A DNA stretch of 64,000 nt from Deinococci bacterium (GTDB lineage: Bacteria > Deinococcota > Deinococci > Deinococcales > Trueperaceae): positions 17,992 to 81,991 of the forward strand of contig JASBRS010000093.1 of assembly GCA_030149325.1 (NCBI GenBank). The letters run 5' to 3'. Position 1 is the stretch's first letter; every line of letters starts with the position of its first letter. Both the position numbers and the translations under genes were made by a program. The notes beneath the pieces were generated by a model. It was not told where the DNA came from. It did no database searches and saw nothing but the letters and a program-made list of their open reading frames with translations. Positions 1 to 9,554 of the stretch are shown here, one piece after another.

Positions 1-2
1 GC

Positions 3-986
3 CTCGTCAACGCCGGGTACGCCGTGCTGACCTTCGACAACCCGCGCGAGGCCCTCGGAGAGCTCAACGAAGGGCTGCGGCCCGACGTCATCGTGTCGGA
101 CATCTCGATGCCCGGCATGGATGGCTTCGAGTTCTACCAGCAGGCCCGCACGGTGCAGGAGCTGCGTGCGGTGCCGTTCCTGTTCCTCACCGCCCTCGAG
201 GACCGTGGCTCGATGCGCAAGGGCATGGCGCTGGGGGCCGACGACTACCTCACCAAGCCCTTCGACAAGGCCGAGCTGCTCGAGGCCGTCGAGGTGCGCC
301 TCAAGCGCATCGCCGAGCTGCGGCGACCCCTGGAAGGGGTCGTCACCGCCAAGGGCTTCGGGCATCCGGTCATCAACCGCGACCAGGAGCGTCTCGACTG
401 GGATTCGCTGAAGGCGCTCGAGCTGCTGTTCTACCTGCTGGAGCACCGATCGGGCGTCACCACCTTCGAGGTCGCCGAGGCGTTGTGGCCCGGCAAGAGC
501 GAGTCGAAGGCGTCGAGCAGCTTCCACACCACGCTCTACCGCTTGCGCAAGGTGATGGGCGGGGAGCTGGTGGAGTCGGCGAACCGGCGCTACTACCTGC
601 ACAACAAGTTCAACATCGAGTACGACGTCGATCTCTACCGGAAGGCCAGCCAGCAGGCGCGCGAGTCGGGGTCGCTGCGCGACTACGAGGCCGCCATGCA
701 GCTCTACAGCGGGCACTTCCTGATCGGCTTCGACTCGGCCTGGATCGAGTCCATCCGCCTCAACCTGCAGGCGGAGCACCTGACGCTGTTGCAGGCTGCC
801 GCCGAGCACGCCGAGGAGCAGGAGGACCTCAAGCAGGCCACCCTGCTGTACCAGCGCATGACGGAGCACGAGCCGTTCAGCGAGGTGGCGTGGGAAGGGC
901 TGGCCTCCGTGTGGGAGGCCAGGGGCGAGCGCGGCAAGGCCAGCGACGCCCGCGAGCGCTTCGAGCGCCTCATGACCGAGGGCTAG
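3..986 (+). CDS. Response regulator with BTAD-type (SARP-like) output domain, 5' partial
   Basis: The start lies off the left edge. The visible protein opens inside a CheY-like receiver domain. The phospho-acceptor Asp is in SDISMPGMDG (codon 99-101), with the conserved Thr in FLFLTA and Lys in DYLTKPF. After a linker comes an OmpR/SARP-like winged helix (EALWPGKSESKASSS...TTLYRLRKVMGG), then a helical bacterial transcriptional activator domain (LYSGHFL...WIESIRLNLQAEHL) up to the C-terminus. It is therefore a two-component DNA-binding regulator. The partner kinase should lie upstream, outside the window. The target genes cannot be told from the sequence. Confidence 0.85.
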   Translation, partial: LVNAGYAVLTFDNPREALGELNEGLRPDVIVSDISMPGMDGFEFYQQARTVQELRAVPFLFLTALEDRGSMRKGMALGADDYLTKPFDKAELLEAVEVRLKRIAELRRPLEGVVTAKGFGHPVINRDQERLDWDSLKALELLFYLLEHRSGVTTFEVAEALWPGKSESKASSSFHTTLYRLRKVMGGELVESANRRYYLHNKFNIEYDVDLYRKASQQARESGSLRDYEAAMQLYSGHFLIGFDSAWIESIRLNLQAEHLTLLQAAAEHAEEQEDLKQATLLYQRMTEHEPFSEVAWEGLASVWEARGERGKASDARERFERLMTEG

Positions 987-1008
987 CGGCGCGGGTCACG
1001 AGCTACGT

Positions 1009-1014
1009 TAGACT
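1009..1014 (+). promoter_or_regulatory. -10 element for fabI
   Basis: TAGACT lies between the regulator stop and fabI, giving a leader of about 65 nt. Unlike many genes here, fabI has a Shine-Dalgarno (GGGAGG, 1074-1079). No good -35 is visible. Confidence 0.45.
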
Positions 1015-1085
1015 GACGCAGCCTGTTCGCACAGCGTGCGTTCGTCGAGCCCGACGGGGCTCCGGGCGCTTCGGGAGGGAGCATC

Positions 1086-1886
1086 ATGTACGGGATCGAT
1101 CTGACCGGCAAGAACGGCTTGGTCATGGGGGTTACGAACCAGCGATCGCTGGCCTGGGCGATCGCCCAGCCGCTCGCCGAGGCCGGTGCCCGGCTGGCGT
1201 TCAGCTACCAGGGGGAGCGCCTGCGCCCGACGCTGGAGAAGCTCACCGCCGGCATGGAGGGCGCGGTGCTGGCGGAGTGCGACGTCACCAGCGACGACCA
1301 GCTCGACGCGCTGTTCGCCACCGTCGGCCGTGAGATGGGCCGCCTCGACTACGTCGTCCACGCGCTGGCCTACGCACCGCCTGCCACCTTCGAGAACCCC
1401 TTCGTCCAGGTAGCGCGCGACGACTGGAAGACGGCCATGGACGTCTCCGCCTACTCGCTGGTCGCCGTCATGCAGCGCGCCGCGCCGCTGATGACCGAGG
1501 GCGGCAGCGCCGTGACCCTCAGCTACCTGGCGGCCGAGCGCGTGGTGCCGCACTACAACATGATGGGCGTCGCCAAGGCCGCGCTGGAGGCCAGCATGCG
1601 CTACCTGGCGTACGACCTGGGGCCGCAGGGCATCCGCGTCAACGCCATCTCGGCAGGGCCCGTGCGCACGGTGGCGGCGCGCTCGATCAAGGGCTTCGGC
1701 GACCTCTACGGCGAGGCCGGTGGCCGCAGCATGATGAAGCGCAACATCGAGCACGAGGACGTCGCTGGGCTGGCCCTGGCGCTGCTGAGCGATCGGCTCG
1801 GCGGCGGCATCACGGGCGAGACCATCTACGTCGACGCCGGCTACCACGCCATCGGCATGTTCCTGCCGGAGGGCGCGGAGGGCTGA
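1086..1886 (+). CDS. fabI: Enoyl-[acyl-carrier-protein] reductase (NADH)
   Basis: This cytoplasmic short-chain dehydrogenase catalyses the last reduction in each cycle of type II fatty-acid elongation. At 266 aa it has the usual FabI length. The N-terminus shows the FabI-type nucleotide-binding loop (GVTNQRSLAWAIA) in place of a classical GxxxGxG. The FabI catalytic pair spaced Tyr-x6-Lys is present in HYNMMGVAKAALE. The C-terminal part has NAISAGPVRT and GETIYVDAGYH, also typical. The ATG start is preceded by GGGAGG at a good distance. It appears monocistronic; the following trp genes have their own promoter. Confidence 0.93.
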   Translation: MYGIDLTGKNGLVMGVTNQRSLAWAIAQPLAEAGARLAFSYQGERLRPTLEKLTAGMEGAVLAECDVTSDDQLDALFATVGREMGRLDYVVHALAYAPPATFENPFVQVARDDWKTAMDVSAYSLVAVMQRAAPLMTEGGSAVTLSYLAAERVVPHYNMMGVAKAALEASMRYLAYDLGPQGIRVNAISAGPVRTVAARSIKGFGDLYGEAGGRSMMKRNIEHEDVAGLALALLSDRLGGGITGETIYVDAGYHAIGMFLPEGAEG

Positions 1887-1903
1887 TCCCCGCAGGTGGC
1901 GGC

Positions 1904-1921
1904 GCGCCCCGTACCGGGCGC
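1904..1921 (+). terminator. Possible fabI terminator hairpin
   Basis: GCGCCC and GGGCGC form a 6-bp stem with a 6-nt loop shortly after the fabI stop. There is no U-tract, so the call is weak. Confidence 0.3.
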
Positions 1922-1946
1922 CCGCCGCGGTCGCGCCTCCAGTCGG

Positions 1947-1952
1947 TATACT
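1947..1952 (+). promoter_or_regulatory. -10 element of the trp operon promoter
   Basis: TATACT ends 6 nt before the ATG of a short Trp-containing frame, so transcription should start at or next to that ATG (leaderless). No TTGACA-like -35 is seen. Confidence 0.6.
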
Positions 1953-1958
1953 CCCGGC

Positions 1959-2018
1959 ATGCACGTCCTCCATTCCTGGACCGGGGCCCTCGGGCGATGG
2001 CGCCACGCCATCGGCTGA
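1959..2018 (+). CDS. trpL: trp operon leader peptide (candidate attenuator ORF)
   Basis: A 19-residue frame, MHVLHSWTGALGRWRHAIG, begins 6 nt after a near-consensus -10 and ends 60 nt before trpE. Two of its 19 codons are Trp (1977-1979 and 1998-2000), a strong enrichment for a rare residue. The second Trp codon lies in the 5' arm of a perfect 8-bp hairpin, so a ribosome stalled there would keep the hairpin open. This fits ribosome-mediated attenuation by Trp supply, as known for trp leader peptides in other bacteria. Function is inferred from position and composition only. It is too small for similarity evidence. Confidence 0.65.
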   Translation: MHVLHSWTGALGRWRHAIG

Positions 2019-2047
2019 GTCGTTCGTGACGCGCCGCCGTTCGGCGC
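1995..2047 (+). promoter_or_regulatory. Attenuator-like hairpins between leader peptide and trpE
   Basis: Hairpin 1 is CGATGGCG / CGCCATCG (1995-2002 with 2006-2013, loop CCA), embedded in the end of the leader frame. Hairpin 2 is GCGCCG / CGGCGC (2031-2036 with 2042-2047). Neither is followed by a U-run, so whether hairpin 2 terminates transcription or acts on translation is unclear. Confidence 0.5.
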
Positions 2048-2078
2048 ACCGCCCAGGTCCTTGGAATCGGAGCCCCAC

Positions 2079-3511
2079 GTGTCCCACCCCAGCAACGCAG
2101 AAGCCCGTCTCAGACCCGTCTATCGCGAGGTGCTGGCGGACCTCGAGACGCCGCTCACGGCCTACCTCAAGGTGGCCGGCCACCCCTCGTTCCTGCTCGA
2201 GAGCGTCGAGCGCGGCGAGCGCGTGGGCCGCTACTCGTTCATCGGCACCGGTCAGCGCAGGCGCATCGAGGCGCGGGGCGACGAGGTCACGCTGACCACG
2301 CCGGGGGGCGTCGAGCACGTGCGCACGCGCGACCCGCTACGCACCCTGTGGGACATGACGGTGCGGCCGGCCGAGGGGGTCGACGCGCTCCCGCCGTTCT
2401 GGGCGGGCGCGGTGGGCTACGCCAGCTACGACCTGATCCGCCTCTACGAGCAGCTCCCCGACGGCAACCCCGACGAGCTGAACGTCCCCGATCTGCTGTT
2501 CGTCGAGCCCGAGGTGCTGGTGGTCTTCGACCACCTGCGCCGCCGGCTGTTCGTGGTGGCGCCCGCACTCGACGGCGACGAGGCGGATCGCGCCCGCGCC
2601 CAGGCGCTGGTCGACGCCACCTACCTGCGGCTGCGCGGGCCGCTGCCGGGGGTCCCCGGCGATCGCGCCGGGCGCCGCACCGCCTTCGAGGGCAACTTCA
2701 CGCGCGAGGCGTTCATGGCGGCGGTCGAGCGCTCGGTCGGCTACATCGAGGCCGGCGACATCTTCCAGGTGGTGCCGAGTCAGCGGCTCAGCGCCGAGCT
2801 GGGCGTGCACCCGTTCGCCATCTACCGCGCCCTGCGCTCGATCAACCCCAGCCCCTACCTCGGCTACCTCGAACTCGGGCCGGTCACGCTGGTCTCCAGC
2901 AGCCCCGAGAGCCTGGTCAAGTCCGACGGTCGCCACGTGGAGACGCGCCCCATCGCCGGGACCCGCCCGCGGGGGGCCGACGCCGACGAGGACGCCGCCC
3001 TGGCCGAGGAGCTGCTGGCCGACGAGAAGGAGCGCGCGGAGCACGTGATGCTCGTCGACCTGGGGCGCAACGATCTGGGACGGGTCAGCCGCTTCGGCAG
3101 CGTGCGCGTCGACGACCTGATGCGGGTCGAGCGCTACAGCCACGTCATGCACCTGGTGTCGACGGTGGTGGGGGAGCTGGCTCCCGGGCGCACGCCGCTC
3201 GACGCGCTGGCCTCGACCCTGCCGATGGGCACCGCGTCGGGGGCGCCCAAGATCCGCGCGATGGAGATCATCGACGAGCTCGAGCCCGTGCGGCGCGGCC
3301 CCTACGCCGGGGCCTTCGGCTACCTCAGCGTCTCCGGCGCGATGGACATGGCCCTGACCCTGCGCACCGTGGTGGTGGCGGGCGATCGGCTGCACCTCCA
3401 GGCCGGGGGCGGGGTGGTGGCCGATAGCGACCCCGCTGCCGAGTGGCAGGAGTCGGTGAACAAGCTCGCCGCCCTGCGTCGCGCCGTCGAGCTGGCCACC
3501 GAGGGGCTCGG

Positions 3512-3515
<4 letters not shown>
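2079..3515 (+). CDS. trpE: Anthranilate synthase component I
   Basis: TrpE converts chorismate plus ammonia (from TrpG) to anthranilate, the committed step of tryptophan synthesis. The 478-aa protein carries LLES with a Ser 11 residues on near the N-terminus, the Trp feedback-binding element. It also has the chorismate-binding core motifs RPIAGTRPRG, LVDLGRNDLGRV and PMGTASGAPK. The LLES element and the trpG/trpD neighbours favour TrpE over PabB. GTG 2079 was chosen because GGAG lies 6-7 nt upstream; an in-frame TTG at 2061 lacks such support. Its stop overlaps the start of trpG. Confidence 0.93.
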
Positions 3516-4096
<581 letters not shown>

Positions 4097-4107
4097 CGGG
4101 GGACGCG

Positions 4108-4959
4108 ATGGCCTGTCCCTACATCAGCGTGCTGACGGTGTCGACCGGTCGGCGCGAGCTGCTTCTCCGCAAGGCGGAGGCGCTGGCGGTGCAGTCGCTG
4201 CCGCCGGAACGCTTCGAGTGGGTGGTGTGCCTCAACGGCGGCGACGATGGCACGGCGTCGGCGCTGCAGGCCCTGGGCCTGCCGTTCTCGCTGCGGGTGT
4301 TCGACACCGATCGCGTGGTGAGCGCAGGTGTGGCCCGCAACGCCTGCGCGCAGCGCACCTGCGGCAGCGTGCTGCTGTTCTCCGACGACGACTGCCTGCC
4401 CGGCGCCGGCGACCTGGCCGCCCACGTTGCCGAGCAGGAGCGGGGCCTGTGCGCCGCGGTGGGCGCGATCCACTTCCAGGGCGCGGACGGCTCGGTGAAC
4501 GCCTGGCGGCCGGACCGCGTCGGCTTCTGGAACCTCAACGGCGCCAACAGCAGCGTTCCCGGCGTGGCCTTCCGCGCGGTGGGAGGCTTCGACGAGGGGC
4601 TGAGCGGCTACGGTGGCGAGGACGTCGAGCTCGGCTACCGGTTGGCCGCCTACGGCTTGCCCTTCCGCGCGCTGCCCTCGGCGGTCGCCCGCCACCTGGG
4701 GCCCGATCCACGTGCCGCAGGCGACCGCGCCAAGGCGCGCTCGGCGGGCCTGAACGCGGCGCGGGTGGGCCGCCGGCACCCGCAGGTGCGCTGGCGGCTG
4801 GGCGTCCACCCGCTGCAACTGGGGCTCAAGCGCCTGCTGTTCCCCCTCGGCCTGGCGAGCTGGCTCGAGCGCCTGGGGGGTGCCAGCGCCGCCTACGAAC
4901 GCGCCTACCTCGAAGGCGCGCTGTCCCTGCCGCCCCGACCCTCGGAGGAGACCGCATGA
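4108..4959 (+). CDS. Family 2 glycosyltransferase inside the trp operon
   Basis: A 283-aa GT-A glycosyltransferase. It has the N-terminal beta-strand ISVLTVSTGR, the metal/nucleotide DxD-type cluster FSDDDCLPG, and an acceptor-side segment with GGFDEGLSGYGGEDVELGYR, which resembles the ED motif of GT2/GT27-type enzymes. A positively charged C-terminal region follows, with no clear membrane span. It lies 11 nt after trpG and its stop overlaps the trpD start (ATGA), so it is translated within the trp operon. Nothing links its chemistry to tryptophan; the sugar and acceptor are unknown. Confidence 0.82.
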   Translation: MACPYISVLTVSTGRRELLLRKAEALAVQSLPPERFEWVVCLNGGDDGTASALQALGLPFSLRVFDTDRVVSAGVARNACAQRTCGSVLLFSDDDCLPGAGDLAAHVAEQERGLCAAVGAIHFQGADGSVNAWRPDRVGFWNLNGANSSVPGVAFRAVGGFDEGLSGYGGEDVELGYRLAAYGLPFRALPSAVARHLGPDPRAAGDRAKARSAGLNAARVGRRHPQVRWRLGVHPLQLGLKRLLFPLGLASWLERLGGASAAYERAYLEGALSLPPRPSEETA

Positions 4960-5999
4960 CCGACCTTCCCGCCGACACCTACGACATCGCCCCCGTGCTG
5001 GCCGAAGTCTTCGATGGCCGCACGCTGTCCCGCGACGAGGCCCGCGACGTCATGGGCCGCCTGATGGACGGTCGCCTGTCGCAGATGCAGGCCGCCGCCC
5101 TGCTGGCCGCCCTGCGCACGCGTGGCGAGACGGTGGAGGAGATCGTGGGCTTCGCCGAGGCGATGCGGGCGCGGGCCGTGCCCGTCGTCGTGCACGGCGA
5201 CGGGCCACTGGTGGACACCTGCGGCACCGGCGGCACCGGTCTGGACACCCTCAACATCAGCACCACCGCCATGTTCGTCATCGCCGCTGGCGGCGTGCGC
5301 GTGGCGAAGCACGGCAACGTCGGCATCACTCGCAAGTCCGGCTCCGCCGATGTGCTGCGGGCCCTGGGGGCCGAGCTCGCGCAGAGCCCCGAGCGTCTGG
5401 CGGAGTCGATCGAGACGCTGGGACTCGGCTTCCTGTTCGCGCGCAACCACCACCCTGCGATGCGCTTCGTGGCGCCCATCCGGGCCGACCTCAAGGCCCG
5501 TACCATCTTCAACAACCTGGGCCCGCTCACCAACCCCGCGTCCGCCGACCGGCAGCTCATGGGGGTCTACGACGCCTCCCTCACCGAGCGCCTGGCGCGC
5601 GTGCTGGCGGGGCTCGGAGTACGGCGCGCGCTGGTGGTCCACGGCGACGGACTCGACGACTTCACCGTCACCGGCGAGAGCCAGGTCACCGAGCTCCAGG
5701 CCGACGGAGGCCTGCGCAGCTACCAGGTCGTTCCCGAGGACGTGGGCTTGGGGCGCTACCCCATGGAGGCGCTGGCGGGCGGCGACGCCGAGGCCAACGC
5801 GGCGGCACTCCGCGGGGTCCTGGACGGCAGCATCACCGGCGCGCGGCGTGACGTCGTGGCGTTCAACGCAGGGGCGGCGCTCTACCTCGCCGACGCGGCG
5901 CCCGACCTCAGGGCCGGCGTGCAGCGGGCACTCCGGCTCCTCGACGACGGCTCGGCGCTGGCGAAGCTCGAGGCGTACCTGGCGTTCACGCGCAGCTGA
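4956..5999 (+). CDS. trpD: Anthranilate phosphoribosyltransferase
   Basis: TrpD transfers phosphoribose from PRPP to anthranilate, the second step of tryptophan synthesis. The 347-aa length fits the family. Diagnostic motifs are the PRPP loop [32 protein letters not shown], and NNLGPLTNP. The ATG overlaps the preceding stop by 4 nt. trpB, trpA, trpC and trpF are not in the window, so the pathway is split over several loci. Confidence 0.94.
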   Translation: MTDLPADTYDIAPVLAEVFDGRTLSRDEARDVMGRLMDGRLSQMQAAALLAALRTRGETVEEIVGFAEAMRARAVPVVVHGDGPLVDTCGTGGTGLDTLNISTTAMFVIAAGGVRVAKHGNVGITRKSGSADVLRALGAELAQSPERLAESIETLGLGFLFARNHHPAMRFVAPIRADLKARTIFNNLGPLTNPASADRQLMGVYDASLTERLARVLAGLGVRRALVVHGDGLDDFTVTGESQVTELQADGGLRSYQVVPEDVGLGRYPMEALAGGDAEANAAALRGVLDGSITGARRDVVAFNAGAALYLADAAPDLRAGVQRALRLLDDGSALAKLEAYLAFTRS

Positions 6000-6030
6000 T
6001 CCGGGACGCGCCGAGGGCGGCGTCGTCGCG

Positions 6031-6036
6031 TATACT
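6031..6036 (+). promoter_or_regulatory. -10 element for pdxS
   Basis: TATACT follows the trpD stop and would give a pdxS leader of about 125 nt. A second candidate, CACAAT (6062-6067), matches the element used in front of pdxT. Confidence 0.5.
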
Positions 6037-6168
6037 CCTGGCGACCGCGGCCTGGCTGCGGCACAATACAGGCACGAAGGCGAGCGCGCGTCGCGGGGCA
6101 TCGCCGGAGCCGCGGCGGGGGCGGACGGCGGCGAGACCGGCCCGAGACGAAGGCGAGAAGGAGTGGCC

Positions 6169-7092
6169 ATGGCAGAGAAGACGATCGGCAGCACCCAGGT
6201 GAAGACCGGCTTCGCCGAGATGTTCAAGGGCGGCGTCATCATGGACGTCGTCACCCCCGACCAGGCACGCATCGCCGAGGACGCCGGCGCCACCGCCGTG
6301 ATGGCGCTCGAACGCGTCCCCGCCGACATCCGCGTTCAGGGCGGCGTCGCCCGCATGAGCGACCCCGGCCTCATCGAGCAGATCATCGACGCGGTGTCGA
6401 TCCCGGTGATGGCCAAGGTGCGCATCGGGCACTTCGTGGAAGCGCAGATCCTGCAGGCGCTGGGCGTCGACTTCGTCGACGAGTCCGAGGTGCTCACGCC
6501 GGCCGACGAGGCCTACCACATCGACAAGTTCGGGTTCGACGTGCCCTTCGTGTGCGGCGCCACCGGCATCGGCGAGGCGCTGCGGCGCATCGGTGAGGGC
6601 GCCGCCATGATCCGCACCAAGGGCGAGGCCGGCACCGGCAACGTGGTGGAGGCGGTGCGCCACGCCCGCGCCGTGACCGGCGAGATCCGTGCCATCCAGG
6701 CGATGCGCCCGGAGCAGCTCATGAGCTACGCCAAGGACCACGGGGCCCCGGTCGATCTGGTCCGGTACGTCCACGAGCACGGCAAGCTGCCGGTGGTCAA
6801 CTTCGCTGCCGGCGGGGTGGCCACGCCCGCCGACGCGGCGTTGATGATGCAGCTCGGCCTCGACGGCGTGTTCGTGGGCTCCGGCATCTTCAAGGCGGCG
6901 GCCAGCGAGACCGACGAGGGCAAGCGGCACGAGGCCTGGCTGCGCCGCGCCGACGCCATCGTCAAGGCGGTCACGCACTACAACGACCCCGACATCCTGG
7001 CGGACGTGTCGCGCAACCTGGGCGAGGCCATGGTGGGCATCAACCTCGACACCCTCAAGGAAGAGGAGCTGCTGGCGACGCGCGGATGGTGA
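6169..7092 (+). CDS. pdxS: Pyridoxal 5'-phosphate synthase subunit PdxS
   Basis: PdxS (307 aa) is the (beta/alpha)8 lyase that builds PLP from ribose 5-phosphate, glyceraldehyde 3-phosphate and ammonia delivered by PdxT. The Schiff-base Lys sits in [13 protein letters not shown] and the second Lys in [31 protein letters not shown] and VGSGIF form the phosphate-binding end. The ATG has a strong AAGGAG site 5 nt upstream. Its partner pdxT is not adjacent but 3.5 kb downstream, behind two unrelated genes. Confidence 0.96.
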   Translation: MAEKTIGSTQVKTGFAEMFKGGVIMDVVTPDQARIAEDAGATAVMALERVPADIRVQGGVARMSDPGLIEQIIDAVSIPVMAKVRIGHFVEAQILQALGVDFVDESEVLTPADEAYHIDKFGFDVPFVCGATGIGEALRRIGEGAAMIRTKGEAGTGNVVEAVRHARAVTGEIRAIQAMRPEQLMSYAKDHGAPVDLVRYVHEHGKLPVVNFAAGGVATPADAALMMQLGLDGVFVGSGIFKAAASETDEGKRHEAWLRRADAIVKAVTHYNDPDILADVSRNLGEAMVGINLDTLKEEELLATRGW

Positions 7093-7206
7093 GATCAACC
7101 CCGGGCGCGACGCCGTCCGACGGCGCCGACACGGGCCGCACGGGCGTGGTGGAGCCACATGAAGGCGGGCCCAGCCATCTCAACCTCCGCTCATCGGTCG
7201 CCCTGG

Positions 7207-7212
7207 TAGCAT
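7207..7212 (+). promoter_or_regulatory. -10 element (leaderless) for the class A PBP
   Basis: TAGCAT is followed by 7 nt and then GTG 7220. The ATG overlapping this hexamer (7211) cannot be the start if this is the promoter. Confidence 0.55.
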
Positions 7213-7219
7213 GGAGCCC

Positions 7220-9526
7220 GTGAAGATCGTCCAGGGGCTCTTCCTGCTGGTGCTCACGGCGGTGCTGTCGCTGGTGGCGCTGTTGGGATCGTCGTTCCTG
7301 AAGTGGGCACAGGACCTCCCCTCGCTGGATCAGGTCGACGCCCTCGAGTACACCTCGAACACCGAGGTCTACGCGCACGACGGCACCCGCATCGGCACCA
7401 TCGTGCCGGCGGTGGGCAAGAACAAGGAACCGACCAACCGTGTCCCGGTGACGCTGAACCAGGTGTCGCCGGCGGCGCTCGAAGCGATCGTGGCGTCGGA
7501 GGACGACCAGTTCTTCCGGCACTACGGGTTCGACCTGCCGGGCATCGCCAAGGCCACCTACCAGGAGTTCTTCGGGAACTCCAACCGCGGCGGTTCGACC
7601 ATCACCACCCAGGTGATCAAGAACACGGTGCTGCAGAACATCGCCAGCGAGCGTTCGCTCGAGCGCAAGGCCAAGGAGATCATGCTGGCCATCGAGCTCG
7701 AGCGGCGCCTGACCAAGCCGGAGATCCTGCAGCGCTACATCAACGTGGTGTTCTGGGGTGGCAACGTCTACGGCATCCGGGCGGCTTCGCAGGCCTACTT
7801 CGGCAAGGACCCGATCGAGCTCAACCTGGCCGAGGGGCTCTACCTGGCCCGGCTCATCCCCGCGCCGAACGCCATCCACGACAACTTCATGACCGCGCGT
7901 CAGGGGATGCGCGACGTGCTGGACAAGATGGTCCGGCGTGGGAGCATCTCGGCCGAGGCGGCGCAGCGGGCGTGGGAGTACAAGCTCGAACCGCGCGGTT
8001 GGAAGATCACCTACGACGACAAGGGCAACGTGCTCAAGGCCGAGCGCACGGGCCAGGACGTGGTGGTGCAGCCGAGCATCAGCTCCGACCTGTCGCGCGG
8101 CGTGATGCTTGCGGTGCGCAACTGGCTCACCCAGCGCTACGGCGAGAACGCCGTGTTCGGCCGCGGCGGCCTGAAGGTGTACACCACCATCGACGTGCAG
8201 GCGCAGAAGGCGGCCAACGACGCCAGCCGCACCACCGAGATCCCGCCGGGCGCGCAGATGGCCATCGTTGGGATCGACCCGAAGACGGGCGGCGTGCTCG
8301 CCATGGTCGGCCAGAAGCTGGGGCCGGGCGAGGCCCCGCAGGAGTTCAACCGCGCCATCCAGGCCTACCGCCAGCCCGGCTCGTCGTTCAAGCCCATCGT
8401 CTACGCCACCGGCGTCGAGCAGGGGGCGCTGAACCAGGCCAGCATCCTGGTCGACGACAAGACCATCTTCAAGGTCAAGGGCCAGCCCGACTACCAGCCC
8501 AAGGAGTGGGACAAGTCCTACGACGGCTACCAGACGGTGCGGGAGAACCTCGACCGCAGCCGCAACATCCCCGCGGTCAAGGCGCTCGAGGCGGCCACCC
8601 CGGAGGCGGTCGCGGAGAAGGCGCGGGAGCTCGGCTACGACGTCAAGCCCTACCTGGGCATGGCGCTCGGCAGCTTCGAGGTGACGCCGTTGCAGCACGC
8701 TGCGGCACTCGCCGCCTTCGCCAACGGCGGCATCTACACCGTGCCCTACTTCATCGAGAAGGTCGAGGACGCGCAGGGCAACGTCCTGTACCAGGCCCAT
8801 CCGCGACGCTCGCGGGTGTGGAGTCCGCAGACCGCCTACGTCATGCTCGACATGATGCATGGCAACATCGTCGACCGGAAGCCGTACTGGGCGCTGTCGT
8901 GGCGGGCCGACGTGCCCGGACACTGGCTGGCGGGGAAGACCGGCACCACCGACTCCGAGCGTGACATCTGGTTCGTGGGGCTGACGCCGGGGCTGGTCGG
9001 CGCGGTGTGGATCGGCAACGACGACAACCAGCCCATGCCGCAGCACATGACCTACGCCGACGGCAAGGTGCACCTGGTGACGAGCTCGCAGCAACCCATC
9101 TTCGCGTTCAACACCTTCGCGCAGGGCGCGTTGCGCGGGCACTCCGCCGATCCCAACGGCTTCCCGGTACCCAACGGCATCGTCTTCCATTCCATCAACC
9201 TGAAGACGGGTGCGCTCGACCCCAACGGCACGCGCGCGGCCTTCAAGGCGACCACCGACCTCAGCGCGCAGGGCTTCCTGCCGACGGTGCAGCTGCAGAT
9301 CCCCATCGACGAGCGCACCGGCAAGCGCGCCACCATCTCCACGCCGCCCGACCAGATCAAGATCATCGACGTCGATCCCAAGAACGTCGATCAGTACCTG
9401 CCGGCCGGCGCTTCCCTGGGCCCGTCGGGCGACGCCCTCACGGGGGCGCTGCCCGGGTCGACCGGCTCCGGCGGCAGCGGCTCCAACTCCACCGGGCAGG
9501 CGACCGGCGGCTCCCCGGCCCCCTAG
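7220..9526 (+). CDS. Class A penicillin-binding protein (transglycosylase/transpeptidase)
   Basis: A bifunctional cell-wall synthase of 768 aa, anchored by an N-terminal membrane helix (LFLLVLTAVLSLVALLGSSF). The GT51 glycosyltransferase domain follows (SEDDQFFRHYGFD with catalytic Glu, then RGGSTITTQ). The penicillin-binding transpeptidase domain has SSFK (Ser nucleophile), SRN as the SxN motif, and KTGTT. It ends in a disordered Gly/Ser-rich tail. GTG 7220 is preferred over ATG 7211 because it lies 7 nt after the -10 hexamer and no Shine-Dalgarno is present. Closest in layout to PBP1A/PonA proteins. Confidence 0.9.
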   Translation: MKIVQGLFLLVLTAVLSLVALLGSSFLKWAQDLPSLDQVDALEYTSNTEVYAHDGTRIGTIVPAVGKNKEPTNRVPVTLNQVSPAALEAIVASEDDQFFRHYGFDLPGIAKATYQEFFGNSNRGGSTITTQVIKNTVLQNIASERSLERKAKEIMLAIELERRLTKPEILQRYINVVFWGGNVYGIRAASQAYFGKDPIELNLAEGLYLARLIPAPNAIHDNFMTARQGMRDVLDKMVRRGSISAEAAQRAWEYKLEPRGWKITYDDKGNVLKAERTGQDVVVQPSISSDLSRGVMLAVRNWLTQRYGENAVFGRGGLKVYTTIDVQAQKAANDASRTTEIPPGAQMAIVGIDPKTGGVLAMVGQKLGPGEAPQEFNRAIQAYRQPGSSFKPIVYATGVEQGALNQASILVDDKTIFKVKGQPDYQPKEWDKSYDGYQTVRENLDRSRNIPAVKALEAATPEAVAEKARELGYDVKPYLGMALGSFEVTPLQHAAALAAFANGGIYTVPYFIEKVEDAQGNVLYQAHPRRSRVWSPQTAYVMLDMMHGNIVDRKPYWALSWRADVPGHWLAGKTGTTDSERDIWFVGLTPGLVGAVWIGNDDNQPMPQHMTYADGKVHLVTSSQQPIFAFNTFAQGALRGHSADPNGFPVPNGIVFHSINLKTGALDPNGTRAAFKATTDLSAQGFLPTVQLQIPIDERTGKRATISTPPDQIKIIDVDPKNVDQYLPAGASLGPSGDALTGALPGSTGSGGSGSNSTGQATGGSPAP

Positions 9527-9554
9527 CGGCGGCGACCGGAACGGGGCGCGAGCG

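Noticed and set aside
4108..4959. Reading the gene between trpG and trpD as trpC or trpF
   Set aside because: It has a GT2 DxD-type cluster and no indole-glycerol-phosphate synthase or PRA isomerase motif.
7211..7213. ATG as start of the class A PBP
   Set aside because: It overlaps the -10 hexamer TAGCAT. GTG 7220 fits the leaderless spacing used by many neighbours.
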